NCBI GenBank assembly: GCA_033980235.1
Contig: CM067066.1
Location: forward strand, 39,675,455-39,739,454
DNA length: 64,000 nucleotides
Direction of reading: 5' to 3'
From: Diadema setosum
Lineage: Eukaryota > Echinodermata > Echinoidea > Diadematoida > Diadematidae
In this document: positions 1 through 11,387 of the stretch, one piece after another
How the letters are laid out: every line of letters begins with the position of its first letter
Position numbering within the stretch: the stretch's first letter is position 1
Translations under genes and position numbers: made by a program
The notes under the pieces: generated by a model
What the model was told of the DNA's origin: nothing
The model's database searches: none
Seen by the model: only the letters and a program-made list of their open reading frames with translations

Positions 1-671
1 TGCTAATTTAGACAGCTATGGCCAGTTAGGATCAGAAATTGTCAAATGTACAGGTATTGCTGGAGTGATAAGAAAGAACTTAAAAGAAGAACAATTATTT
101 ATGATAAGTCAGTGGTTATAGCATATCCTGAATAAGTCTTCTCCAAATTCTGTGTGTGAAATGTAGCTAATTTTATATTCTGACATAAAGGCAAAAATGA
201 TGAAGAAGGAAAAAAAAAGATGAAGATGATGCAACCCCTTTGTCTCTGTCTCTGGCAAAAAAAAAAAAAAAAAGTACATTATGCTCATCATTTGGACATG
301 GACTGTCAATTTTGAGATAGACAAATCTACAACATGTCATATCCCTCTTTTTCTTTGTTCATGAATTGGTGTACTCTAGAAGGGATTATCATGTGACTAA
401 AGTAGCTGATATTAGCTACCTGTAAGATGATATGTTCAAGGTGCCACTGATATTCCAATAGCCATGATTTTGTTCTCAATTTACTTCTCATTTTTACTCA
501 CACTGTCAGTTCTCTCATTGAGACAACACTTTGTTGATGTGATGAATTATCTTTCAGACAATTGTGTTGGTGGTAAATTGATTTGATGACACGGTTTTTA
601 CTGCTTTTGATTGTTATCATAGCCCTCTTCTAGTAATTACTCCTACCCAGGTGTGTGCTTATTTTTGGTAG
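1..671. other. Unique AT-rich stretch, no gene seen
   Basis: No repeat shared with the rest of the window was seen. It holds an A homopolymer around 258-274 and short A/T runs. Short open frames here look like chance. Confidence 0.5.
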
Positions 672-829
672 ATCTATTCTTGATTGATGAGACCTATCTA
701 GACTTTCGAACCCTTAATCTGGAGAACTTTGATCCCGTATGTCTGATGTCGAAAAATTCCACCACCCGGCTCCGATCTTTGAAGATCAAATACCAATCTT
801 TGGCTGACATGGAGGAAGTGCAGCTATGA
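672..829 (+). CDS. Candidate terminal coding exon (speculative)
   Basis: An open frame follows a possible acceptor (pyrimidine-rich run ending TAG at 669-671) and runs 51 codons to TGA at 827-829. It reads through segments such as YLDFRTLNLENFD and KIKYQSLADMEEVQL, with no initiator, so it would be a last exon. No domain is recognised. The frame length alone is not significant in this base composition, and the acceptor is only moderate. It could equally be chance, and the opposite strand is open over the same bases. Confidence 0.15.
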
Positions 830-1763
830 ATTATGAAGAGTAAATATTTGTTCCTCCCGCTGAATGGTATGTAGAATTCCCTGTTTGGGTTTCTCGGACT
901 ACTGGTTTGTGTAATTGACATCAAATCTTCACTTTACTGCCATTAGGCAATGCCAGTTGAGATGAATGCATATGAAATATGATTATTTCATGAATGTGAT
1001 TTTAATGAGTGTAAACAGTTTCCCTCTCATTGCTCACAGTCTTGAAACAGTGAATAAATCTTATTCAATAGCTGCTGAGTACAAACATTATATGTTTTCA
1101 TAGCACAAGCTGTGGTGACTACATACATTGTGATCTCCTCATGCACGTTATGAGCCCTGAATACCAATGACAATGAAAAATATGGCACAGATATATGGTT
1201 ACAACACTTCAGTAAGGTTACAATAATGTAGAGCTGTTACATTTTCTAGCAAACTTGCGATATGTGTTTGCTGGTTGATACAAATGAGTATTGATTACCA
1301 TTGTCAATGTATCTGTAAAAAAAAAAAAATCTCCAGACCAGTTTATAATGATGTAAGTTTTATTTCAGTTTATGTGGATAATCATGATTTGCCATGCAAG
1401 TGGAAAGACAAAATAGAGTCCTAGAGACATGTGTTCAAAAAGATCTGACAGTTGTTGGGATAATAAGAATGATTTGAACCATACTTCTTGGAAGAGGTTC
1501 ATCTTCATCATTATGAAATCAATACAAATCAATCTGATTGGTAATTTCTGTCAGAAGTATGTTTTCCTAGTTCACGATCTGATGAAGCCTGCAGAATGCA
1601 ATAGGTGAAAACTCACAAAGGTAATTTTATCAAACTGTGATTGTGAATTAAGAAAATGAGCTTCTCATACTGAATCATATTGTTTGAACCATTTTGTGTG
1701 GCAACAAAACTTACATGAGATAGAGAAAGAAACGGGGTGATAATTAGAACAGATGCATAGGAT
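830..1763. other. Unique stretch, no gene seen
   Basis: AT-rich DNA with an A run at about 1317-1330. No inverted or tandem repeat of note and no convincing coding frame. Confidence 0.5.
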
Positions 1764-1765
1764 TA

Positions 1766-1974
1766 CTGTAAAAGTGGAAATTTTCACGGTGTTGAAATTT
1801 TCGCGCATTTCGCGCAACCAGAAACTAGCGCGAAAATAAAAACACGCGAATATTTTTGCTTGCCATACGTTCCTGTGCGTGATGTCTTGATTCCGCGGAA
1901 TTAAAAACACGCGAAACTCTTCTGACCCGGCCTAGCGCGAAAAATTAGTCGCGCGAAAATATCCACTTTTACAG
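1766..1974. mobile_element. TA-flanked MITE, family M1 copy a
   Basis: A 209-bp element with TIRs of about 20 bp. The left end begins CTGTAAAAGTGGAAATTTTC and the right end is its complement with one mismatch. It is flanked on both sides by TA (1764-1765 and 1975-1976). The interior repeats GCGCGAA-type words. TA duplication and CTGTA ends fit a Tc1/mariner-like non-autonomous element (family knowledge; assignment inferred). The element at 53532 has related ends (CTGTACGAGCTGAAATTTTC). No coding capacity is visible. Confidence 0.8.
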
Positions 1975-1976
1975 TA

Positions 1977-3664
1977 TATAAAGACAGAGAGATGGGGGGG
2001 GGGGGCAGCATCAGAAAGTAAGGTTGTTACTGAGATAGAAATAAAGACAGGTAGACAGGTAAATATGGAAGAAAGGAGATATAGTGGTACAGAGAGACAG
2101 AAATACAGATAGAGGAGAGAATACAAGAGAGAGAGAAAAAAAATAGATTGATAGAGTGAGTCAGGACAGTATTTGTCATAACTCATGTCTCTTTCCATTA
2201 ATTCTTTGGAATCTCCAGCTCTGTAATGTCAACTTTGTCATAAGATTATTCCTAGACTGTTCATTGCCAGTTGACCCAAAATAAATAAGAGGTGACAAAA
2301 ATGCCCACAGATATCACTCCAGAAGGTTCTTTCCTTTGAACTTCCAGATATAGGACAAAAAGCCCATATTGAATATTTTGGTAAACACCAGCAGACAAAG
2401 TATTGTCAATATATACCATTATGTGTTTCAGCATGCTTCATTAGTCTGGGGTATAATACTTATGTTGCAGGGAGTGGGCAGTGTTTTGCACAGTCTACCT
2501 TGTAAGATTCAGCATCTGTTCAATCCAATTTCAACTCACTTTGACTATACAGACTTTGCTCAATACTCCCTAACCTTTTGTATCTGTGCTCTTTATGTTA
2601 CATACTGACTGTAAATGCAGGCAAGAGACTGTCCAACAGGGTGCATATAATAGTAAAAGTGATTGGTGAATGGTTATACCACCACATTTTCATGCGCCGA
2701 AATTAAGGCAGCCATAAAATAACAAATGAAACATGGGGTATTATTGGACCTTTGCTACATCATAGCCAAGTGCTTCATATTGTCATATGATACATTTGAC
2801 CAATCATCATATAAATGTTGGAAACACATGAAAATATCTATGTGCAACAGAAGACCAATGCAACTCCCTCTTCAACTGTTTCTTTGTATTTTGTGTGCAG
2901 ATTGAAATAAGATACAAATAACTTTCATATTCTTAAAAATAGGTCACCCTTTCTGAAGGAGTAAACATTACCCTCTTTATTTGTCTATTCAAAGATTGTT
3001 TACACGAGAAATAATGACTTTTGCACGTATAACCTTGAGTCTTTTTGATAACTGCCTAAATGATTTCCCAGTCCAGTGACTTCTTTCAAATTAAGTTCCA
3101 GCATTGCTGTAGGTTTTGTTGTTGTAGTTGATAGACAAGGTATTGCCAGATTTTTAAAATGTGTGACTTTAAATAGTCATTGTTTTTGACTCGTACTATT
3201 CTCATTTTCATATATCATGTGACTGTGACTTGCATAAGATAATTGCTATATTGCTGAGGTACCCCTATCCCTCTTCCTCATATTCCTCCTTCTGTTGTTC
3301 ATCTTTGTCTCCCTATATCTACTGTTACTGTGCACATCTTTCTCTGATATTAAAAATGATACTGGTTGTTGACTATTAATACCACCTTTACACCACATTG
3401 CAAGTGGTACTGAAAGTGTATTAAAATTTTACTACCCCTGTCTCAGTAATCACACTGGCACCTGCATTATACCTATATCCCTCTGGAGGGATCCTGTGCA
3501 TCTATACTGTAGTTACATTATTGTGTGAAATGCATTTCTATCCCTATATAGAGGACAGAATTGTCTTGCATGTTTCATGAGTAATATCTGAAGCTTTACC
3601 CTTTGTCCTTCATTCTAGGAAGAGCATCAACCCCTACCCCCTCCCAGTATTAGCATTTGATTAA
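1977..3664. other. Purine-rich tract, then unique DNA
   Basis: From 1978 to about 2165 the plus strand is a GA-rich tract with a G run near 1993-2005. The rest is unique AT-rich sequence without a supported gene. Confidence 0.5.
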
Positions 3665-3667
3665 TTA

Positions 3668-5986
3668 GGTGATCCGAGTATCCTCTCGGATCACCTTCTG
3701 TTTCTGTACGGATTCTTTCTTCTTCTTCTTCTTTTTCTTTATTTCTCCCCAAAAGTTGTGCAGAGGTTAGCTCAGAAAGTCCTGTTCCTATCAATTTCAA
3801 AATTATACCATGTATGTATCATGTCCCAAAGACGACAGCGCAAGTAAAATCATAGTGAGCTCAATCGAGCTCAAATTTTTTTTGCACACGTTTCAGACCA
3901 ATTGGAGCATTTTTTGAAAAACTGAAAAAATCGGACGGACGCGTACGCGCGCGCGCATATACGCACGCACAGCTCATATGCAATAGAAATTTCCCGTTTT
4001 TTTACTTTGATTGGATACCTGAAAAGTCAAGAAATATTTCTACCAAGTTTGAAGTCAATCCGACTCAATATGACGTCATACGGGCCCATCAAAGTTGAAA
4101 TTCCGCGCGCGCGTCAATGGCGATATACAGTGTAACTATGCCAAAAAACCGCCAATTTTAAATCCGATTTTACTCGTCAGGATGGACGGTGACCCCCCAT
4201 TTTCTTTACATATTCTGAAAGCTGATGAGTTGTACATGTTATTTCATGGGTTGGCGATGCTGAAAAAATGATTAAAAGATATCAAATTTCTTAATAAAGT
4301 AAAAAAAGTAAATTTTCAAAATGACGTCATCAAAATTCAAGTTCACTCGAGCGTATTTCACTTATCCTTTGCTGATTTTCACACAAATTTCAGTATGTTG
4401 TAGCTTATTAAATGCTCTTTCATTAACATACTAACAGCATTTTGATTGGATGACTGCATCACCTCGTAAATATGGATTGAAAGTAATCTTGTCAAATTTA
4501 ACCAGTTTACGTGTTATCTCTATGGGAGTGCAGTTTTTCTGGAAATGAAAATTGACATGACTATCTTTCTCGAGCACTAGCTCACTTATGCTTCGGTGAA
4601 TTTCTCCTAAATTTTAATATGTTGTAGCTGAGACTTTGGGCTATCGTCAGTGTGCCCTTCGTTTTTTCATACGACGTTGGCATCACGTCAAAAAATTTGG
4701 TTGAAATTAAAGCTTATCTTTGATGTATTGAGATATTTCTTTCTTTCTGCAACTTTCTTTGCAATAACTCAAGAAAGACAGCCCCTATCACCCCCATATT
4801 TTGCACATGTTTAGTTCATGTTACGTACATTATTTCATAAAATAACAACTACTTGATCGGACACCATCTTGCATGGGTATGTAAATTAGGGTCAAAAGTC
4901 ATAAATATTTCATCCTGTATCTTAGTAAATGCATGTCCTATCTTTCCCATATTTTGCACACGCAAAGACCATGTTACAAGAATCATTTCACAAAATAACT
5001 ACTTTTTGCTCAGATGCCATCTTGTCTGTGCAAAGTTGGGTCAAAGGTCATATGTACTTTTTTCTGTACCTTCGTTATGACGTGTTATCTCTATGGGAGG
5101 GAATTTTTCTAGATGTGAAAGTTGACATGATTGTCTTTATCGAGCACTAGCTCAGTTACCCTTCGGTGAATTTCTCCCAGATTTTAATATGTTGTAGCTG
5201 AGACTTTGCGCTATCGTCAGTGTGCCTTTTGTTTATTCATACGATGTCGGGATCATGCTTAAAAACTTGGTTGAAATTAAAGCTTATCTTCGATGTATTG
5301 AGATATTTCTTTCTTTTTGCAACTTTCTTTGCAATAACTCAAGAAAGACAGCCTCTATCACCCCCATATTTTGCACATGTTCAGTTCATGTCACGTACAT
5401 TATTTCATAATACAACAACTACTTGATCGGACACCATCTTGGGTATGTAAATTAGGGTCAAAGGTCATAAATGTTTCATCCTGTATCTTGGTGAATATTT
5501 GTCCTATCTTTCCCATATTTTGCACACGCAAAGACCATGTTACAAGAATCATTTCACAAAATAACCACTTTTTGCTCAGATGCCATCTTTGGTGTGCAAA
5601 ATGGGGTCAAAGGTCATATGTACTTTTTTCTGTACCTTCGTTATGACGTGTTATCTCTATGGGAGGGAATTTTTCTAGATGTGAAAGTTGACATGATTGT
5701 CTTTATCGAGCACTAGCTCAGTTACCCTTCGGTGAATTTCTCCCATTTTAATATGTTGTAGCTGAGACTTTGCGCTATCGTCAGTGTGCCTTTTGTTTAT
5801 TCATACGATGTCGGGATCATGCTTAAAAACTTGGTTGAAATTAAAGCTTATCTTCGATGTATTGAGATATTTCTTTCTTTTTGCAACTTTCTTTGCAATA
5901 ACTCAAGAAAAACAGCCTCTATCACCCCCATATTTTGCACATGTTTAGTTCATGTCACGTACATTATTTCATAATACAACAACTAC
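3668..5986 (+). mobile_element. Long tandem-unit element, 5' part, truncated
   Basis: It starts with the hairpin GGTGATCCGAG...CTCGGATCACC, preceded by TTA at 3665-3667, exactly as the full copy at 36151 does. A unique head (to 4510) is followed by units of 571 and 566 bp and a partial third, starting at GTGTTATCTCTATGGGA at 4511, 5082 and 5648. The third unit stops abruptly after AACAACTAC at 5986 and the distal TIR is missing. The head contains TGACGTCA octamers (4071, 4322). Each unit carries GGTCAAAGGTCA-type repeats. Short open frames inside are not believed to be genes. Confidence 0.85.
4511..5986 (+). repeat. ~568-bp tandem repeat array, locus 1
   Basis: Two full units (571 and 566 bp) and a partial one (339 bp) are clearly the same sequence. 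Landmarks recurring in order are a short block beginning at GTGTTATCTC, AATATGTTGTAGCTGAGACT, GCAATAACTCAAGAAA, CCCATATTTTGCACATG and GGGTCAAAGGTCAT. The same unit is arrayed at 37166-38868. Confidence 0.9.
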
Positions 5987-6019
5987 ACAATCTTTGCCTG
6001 TGACAGTTTGACAGTTTTT

Positions 6020-6722
6020 ATGCCTCCGCCAATGAAGTGGCCGGAGGCATTATGTTTTCGGGTCGTCCGTCCGTCCGTCCGTCCGTCCGTCCATCCGTCC
6101 ATCCGTCCGTACGTACGTCCGTCGTCCGTACGTACGTCCGTCCCATTTTGTTTTTGTCGATATCTCAAGAACCGTGTGGTGGTTTTACATCAAACTTGGT
6201 ATGAGGGTATATCCTGGGGGGATAATACTTTGTTTGGATTTTAGGGTCACGGGGTCAAAGGTCACAGGTTATTTTGTGAAAAAAGGTTGAAAATTCATGT
6301 TTTTCTCCATATCTCGCAAATGGTTCAAGGTATCTTCATGGAACTTAGTATATATGCTTGTTCCAATGGGCAGTGATTATCTAGGGAAGTTGGGGGTCAT
6401 GGTTCAAAGGTCAAGGTCAACTCCTCAAAATATCATTACTTTCCTTATATTTATGCAATGCCTGAAGGTTTTTGGGGTTTTTTTTTAAACTTGATGCATG
6501 CATGTATTACCCAATATATATTCTGTGGGAAGTTTCTTGCCAAAAGGTCAGGTCAAGTGAAAGTGCTGAATTGCACTTTTTCCTCCATATCTCAAAAGTA
6601 ACTCAAGGTATCATCATGAAACTTACATATTTATGCATGTTCAACCTAACAGTGATTCTCTTTGGAACTGTGAGGTCAAAGGTCAAAGGCCAGGTTTAGA
6701 TAATGCTATTTTCCCATTTGAT
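6020..6722 (+). mobile_element. Hairpin-headed element, family H1 copy a (3'-truncated)
   Basis: It opens with a hairpin, ATGCCTCCG...CGGAGGCAT (6020-6050), then a (CGTC)n run (6062-6145), then a body of degenerate ~150-bp units. Each unit has a TATCTCAAGAA- or TATCTCGCAAA-type phrase, a CATGAAACTT-type phrase and GGTCAAAGGTCA. It matches the copy at 14297 up to CCCATTTGAT (6722), after which the two diverge, so the distal end found at 15269 is absent here. Confidence 0.85.
6062..6145 (+). repeat. (CGTC)n microsatellite within H1
   Basis: Tetranucleotide run with interspersed ATCC and TACG variants, directly following the terminal hairpin. The same position in the 14297 copy holds a shorter run, so the number of units differs between copies. 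Confidence 0.9.
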
Positions 6723-6787
6723 TCACTTTATTCAGACTTCGAGAATTTGTGATGATGCATGCAAAGGAAACAAGCCAAATAGCTCTA

Positions 6788-6788
<1 letters not shown>

Positions 6789-6831
<43 letters not shown>
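6789..6831. repeat. (CA)n microsatellite
   Basis: About 21 uninterrupted CA dinucleotides. Confidence 0.97.
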
Positions 6832-6832
<1 letters not shown>

Positions 6833-7009
6833 TCCAACTCAATAAATTGTTGATGGTTTTGCAAGCTCTGTTTGATAGCCAACTGTATGTTTTTCCATCT
6901 GAAGAGGGCTGCATACCTCTACAGAGTTCATAATAACAAGCACTGAGTCATTGAACTGTACATGTCTTTCAAGTATTTGCTATATATGAATGACTGCAGA
7001 TCTGACACT

Positions 7010-7113
7010 GTAACAGAATGGCACATACATTGTATATATTCGTATATTCATATAATACATTGTAACAGAATGGCACATACATTGTATATGTATTCATATA
7101 TTCATATAATCAT
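7010..7113. repeat. Tandem duplication, ~52-bp unit
   Basis: GTAACAGAATGGCACATACA occurs at 7010 and 7062, followed in both by TTGTATAT and ATTCATATA-rich sequence. Confidence 0.85.
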
Positions 7114-7194
7114 AAAATCATATATACTATGGACCTGTTGATCATTTGTGATTATTTGTAAATATTTGTAATTATACAGTTACAGACAAGCCTG

Positions 7195-7452
7195 ATTTCA
7201 CATAGACCATGTACAAAATACAGCCGGGCCAGAGGCGGGGCCTAAGGCCGGACCCAAGGCCACGGACCTTAGCCCGGAACCAGGGGCCCAGAGCCCAAGT
7301 GGGCCCAGGCCCAGGGGCCCATAGCCCAAGTGGGCCCAGGCCCAGTGACCCAGGGGGCCCCGGTGGCCCAGGGGCCCAGGGGCTCACAGGGTCCAAGGCC
7401 GGACCGAGGCCAGGAGCCTAAGTGCTTGCCCAAGGCCCAAGGCCCAAGGCCT
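7195..7452. repeat. GC-rich GGGCCCA minisatellite island
   Basis: About 250 bp built from variants of GGCCCA, GGGCCCAGGCCC and AAGGCC, extremely GC-rich inside AT-rich DNA. Open frames read as Gly/Pro repeats because of the hexamer, not because of a collagen gene. The edges are abrupt. Confidence 0.8.
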
Positions 7453-7650
7453 GTGCATACACATATTATGTAAATACACTGTACAGGGCTGTGCATAGTT
7501 ATGTAAATACACTGTACACTAACTATACACAGTCATGACTTGCTGTGATAATGATGTGACAGGCCTGTGCATACACATATTATGTAAATACACTGTACAG
7601 GGCTGTGCATATTATGTGAATACACTGTACACTAACTATACACAGCCCTG
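7448..7650. repeat. 114-bp tandem duplication
   Basis: GGCCTGTGCATACACATATT starts at 7448 and again at 7562. Both copies run through the same TACACTGTAC and ACTAACTATACACAG words. Confidence 0.85.
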
Positions 7651-7677
7651 TCGCTGTATAAATCGCGACAGGGCTGT
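7642..7677. repeat. Perfect 13-bp hairpin
   Basis: ACAGCCCTGTCGC is followed after 10 nt by GCGACAGGGCTGT. It ends the tandem duplication and reuses its CAGGGCTGTGCAT word. Confidence 0.85.
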
Positions 7678-8340
7678 ACCTGAGCAACCCACAACACAGA
7701 GCAAACACAAAGCAAATTTTACGATTGCATTTAGTTTTGATACTTGACATCATTTTTTGTCACCTCAAATGCATCAAAGACAATCTTTATTAATGAGACT
7801 TCATACCATACCTGTTTTCCTGGGGTTATTTGTGGGAATTCTGCGATCTGGGTACTATTCACAAATCTAACAACATGTGAAAATATCAACTCCTGATCAT
7901 GTAACGTGCATGTGTACATTTCTGTGTTCACTGCTGTATTCCATGAACATGAATTCAACAACTACTGTTATATCCTGTAATATGAGCTGCCAGGACAAAA
8001 CTCACATACGCTCTGATTCTATATAGCAACCACTTTCAAAGCAATGTATTGATACATTTCTGCCGGCTAAAAATTCTTAAATGTTGGTTCACCCATGTGA
8101 ACGGGTACAGAAACTGAAGCCTAGGTGGTGGGTTAAACAGAATTGCTGCTGTCCTTGCAGTCCCACTCATATGTTTTCATGTTAGTCTAATGCTAGTTTG
8201 TGGCAATAAGAGAGTGTGCCAAGCAGTTTGCCAAGCAGGGATTCAGCTGGATGTCGAAAGTGTTGTTGTTGTTGTTTTATAGAAAGAAAGAAGAGAGAGA
8301 AAAATAGGGCCCTATATAAATAATTTGCCCCAGACAGCAC
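7678..8340. other. Unique stretch, no gene seen
   Basis: AT-rich with a (GTT)n run near 8263 and a purine tract at about 8281-8310. No supported feature. Confidence 0.5.
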
Positions 8341-8344
8341 TTAA

Positions 8345-9374
8345 AGATAATATAAAGTTTTGGTATTACCTCAAAAGTTTCCCTGAATTTCCTTGTCTTA
8401 GTTTGAGTTTCAGGTTAAAGTACCTTTCATCTAACTAACACTGTGAGATTTACTCGCCCCAAAAGTGCTCTCATGTCTTAGTAATCATGCAATAATGGTT
8501 TCGTACCAGAGCCGCCGCCGTACGGTGGCGGCGAGGTAGTACACGTATTGTGCGAATATCACTGCGACCAGCAGCGTGCAGCCCCATACGCATACTGTGT
8601 ATAGCTAACTGCGACCAGCAGCCCCATACGCATAGCTAAATGGGGCTTCGCATTGTAGCTTACAGGATCATGACAGATTTAGTATCGCGGGTAAATATCA
8701 ACTTAAAATCCAAAAATTTCTTCAATTTAAAGACTTACCAGTTAAGTTGAAGTATTGAAAACAGGCTTTGGGCAACGTTTGGTTTTGCCAATAGTCCCTT
8801 TCTGTTCGAATTGATGACTGAATGTGACTCTGTCGAGAGGACCTTGGGAGAGCTACACTGAATTGACGGCCAGCGCATGCGCACACAAACATCTTATCCG
8901 TTCATGGATTTGAAATTTGTTCGTATGTGATGTGTGCGTATGCGCTGGCCGTAGTAATCAGTGTATGTAGCTCTCCCAAGGTCCTCTCGACCGAGTCACA
9001 TTCAGTCATCAATTCGAACAGAAAGGGACTATTGGCAGAAGCAAACGTTGCCCGAAGCCTGTTTTCAAGACTTCAACTTAATTGGTAAGTCTTCAAATTG
9101 AAGAATTTTATAGATTTTAAGTTGATATTTGCCCGTGATACTAAATCTGTCATGATCCTGGATGCTACAATGCGAAGCCCCATTACGCTATGCGTATGGG
9201 GCTGCTGGTCGCTATGCGTATGGGGCTGCTGGTCGCAGTTAATTGCATGATTACTAAGAAATGAGAGCACTTTGGGGCGAGTAAGTCTCACAGTGTTAGT
9301 TATATGATAGATACTTTAACCTGAAACACGGAAATTCAGGGAAACTTTTGAGGTACCAAAACTTTTTATTATCT
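8345..9374 (+). mobile_element. 1-kb foldback element, family F1 copy a
   Basis: A near-complete palindrome of 1,030 bp. The left end AGATAATATAAAGTTTTGGT and the right end ACCAAAACTTTTTATTATCT are complementary apart from small indels. Complementarity continues inward through matched landmarks (TTACTCGCCCCAAAGTGCTC, TTCGAATTGATGACTGAATG) to a centre near 8.9 kb. It is flanked by TTAA (8341-8344) and TTGA (9375-9378), probably a decayed TTAA duplication. Repeated words such as CTGCGACCAGCAG and CCCATACGCATA sit in each arm. Copy b is at 49633 in the opposite orientation. Confidence 0.9.
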
Positions 9375-9378
9375 TTGA

Positions 9379-9446
9379 CATAAAACAGACATTATAAATC
9401 TTAGAAAAATATAAACAAGATTATTAAATATATATGTATGTACCAA
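9379..9446. other. Short AT-rich spacer
   Basis: AT-rich linker between the foldback and the minisatellite; nothing seen. Confidence 0.4.
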
Positions 9447-9566
9447 GTCTCCACGAGGGAGCTCATATTGTCTCCACAAAGGAGCTCATTAAGTCTCCAC
9501 GGGGGCCACGGAGCTCATATTGTCTCCACAAAGGAGCTAATTAGGTCTCCACGAGGGAGCTCATAT
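9447..9566 (+). repeat. Five-unit dimeric minisatellite
   Basis: Five units of 23-29 bp begin GTCTCCAC at 9447, 9470, 9493, 9522 and 9545 and contain GGAGCTCAT. Two types alternate, with ACGAGGGAGCTCATATT and ACAAAGGAGCTCATTAA cores, so the higher-order unit is a dimer. The third unit has an internal GGGGCCAC insertion. Confidence 0.85.
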
Positions 9567-10976
9567 GATATTTATAAATACCTCGAATTCTTTAGTTAAG
9601 CAAACTCAAATTACTATACAATACACGCGCGCGTGTACCGCACATTAACTCACGCATGTGCACATACACTTACACACATACATCTCCAACCACGCACACA
9701 CTTACTAATATCAGCGGTCAACCCAAAATGATATAAAGTATTTAAATAAAACGCACACACAACGATGTAAATTACAGAATAGGGAACATTACTATAACTG
9801 TATCATTGTTTCAAGGGAGAAAAAAAAATACTATATACAGTGTTTATATGAATATCATGATTTCGAGAGAAAGAAAAAAAAAGAAAAAAAAAAGATGTAT
9901 ATACAGTGTTTATATAATAGAGCTCTGAGCATCACATCAATGATTCGTGAAAGATCCAGAGGCGTTGATACAGCAAAGTCATTTGCAACAAAACAACGGA
10001 GAAATGATGTACAAATATAATCGTGGTTTCTGTATGACGTACGAGTACACCTGCGGGCTTCAAGCCAAAAGAAAGTAGAAATTCAGAGCCAGAAAGTGGG
10101 AGTCATAAAAATCTTCAAACAAATTTAAACCACAAGTTTATAAGTATTAAATAAGTGCAGGCGACTCATACGAGAGGGGATTGACAGAAATTAGAGTTGT
10201 TCTCACTATATAGAAAATAATAATAATAATAATAAAGGTATATCATTTATAAATAACTATATTTTCATATGGACGAAGAAATCCCCTGTTCTTGCGAGGG
10301 AAACGCAAGCAAGGAATGCAAGACAATAATATATGTACATGTATATGTTTTATATAGTAAAGACAAATTGAGGGAGATGCCGAGATCTACAGCAGCGAGT
10401 GACTCCCAAAACCATGCTTGCTGCAGATTCCGGCACCTCGGCGAGGTGGAAGGAGGAGGCCTCGACGTGACGGGTGACCAGGCTCGGCTTGATCTCGGAG
10501 GGAACCGGAGAGCGAAGTCCGCTGCGGATGTCGTGAAGGTCTACTACGCTGAAGATAGGAGAGAGTGAAAGTCCTTCCCCTGTGTACTGGGAAGGGGAAA
10601 ACAAGACTAAATAAAACATAACTGAGATTAATCACAATCAAACATTAATGAAAAAACATATTATTGATAGGTATAGGCCAAAATGTGTGGGCAACTCGCA
10701 AATATTTTGAAAATCTGTGTTTCCAGAAGATAATACATATATCTTGAAATCCACCACAGCAATTGATAATGCATACATACAAACTTCCCCAAATGCATGC
10801 CACAGCAAACAATGTAAGAAAAATATTATTTATAGGTAATTAATTTATAATATAATGCATCATAACACATAATACAGACGATTCACAAAATATCTTGAAA
10901 TCTACGATTGCAAAATGATAGTGCATCTAATTTGCAAGACTTCGTAAAGTCCGTGCTACAGCAAAGTTATGCAATC
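9567..10976. other. Possible LINE 3' region and GC-rich block
   Basis: AT-rich DNA with an (AAT)n run near 10217 and A-rich runs near 9870-9890. A GC-rich block at about 10378-10600 has long open frames on both strands. It lies downstream of the minus-strand LINE coding remnant and may include its 3' UTR. No polyA-type terminus was located. Confidence 0.35.
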
Positions 10977-11384
10977 TTAAATACTGTGATATTTGTTTGT
11001 TTCCTTGACATAGGTAATAATTGCGTCCAGAGCTTTTTGGTTTGCGAGTAAATCAGAGATGCTTGGTGATTGCTTATGGATAGCACGTATGAGATTCGTA
11101 CGTTGACGTGTGTATTGTTTGCAGTGTAATAAATAATGTTCAACGGTTTCCAATACATTGCACATTGAGCAAAAACCGGTGGGATGTTTATGGATAATAT
11201 GATAAAAAGTTGCTAATCTGGCTCTGCCCATGCAGAGTTGGTGAGTTATTATTTCATCACGTCTATTCAGACTTTCAAAGGTGAAGGTGTTTGAGGCACA
11301 GGGTTGGATGTTGAAAAGATGGCGTCCTTTATTAGAAGAGCGCCATAACGCGTTCCAAGCGTCAGAACACCTGTGTTTGATTAC
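10977..11384 (-). pseudogene. C-terminal Cys/His knuckle of the LINE ORF2
   Basis: It is in the same frame as the RNase H after a single TGA. It reads a basic segment and then CSMCNVLETVEHYLLHC, a CxxC...H....C arrangement typical of the post-RNase H domain of I-group LINEs. It ends at a stop at about 10977. The single intervening stop suggests a point mutation of one codon. Confidence 0.75.
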
Positions 11385-11387
11385 ATG

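Larger units (their letters stand above)
6723..7194. other. Intergenic: (CA)n and 52-bp duplication
   Basis: Holds a (CA)n run and, at 7010-7113, two tandem copies of a ~52-bp AT-rich unit beginning GTAACAGAATGGCACATAC. No gene is seen. Frames across the CA run encode only Thr/His or Cys/Val repeats. Confidence 0.6.

Noticed and set aside
7172..7421. Collagen-like Gly-Pro-Pro open frames on both strands
   Set aside because: They are read from a GGCCCA hexamer repeat. Both strands give Gly/Pro runs, as a GC minisatellite must. There is no signal peptide, exon border or regular Gly-X-Y length.
9447..9566. CRISPR-like array
   Set aside because: Units are directly adjacent tandem repeats with no unique spacers, in a eukaryotic context.
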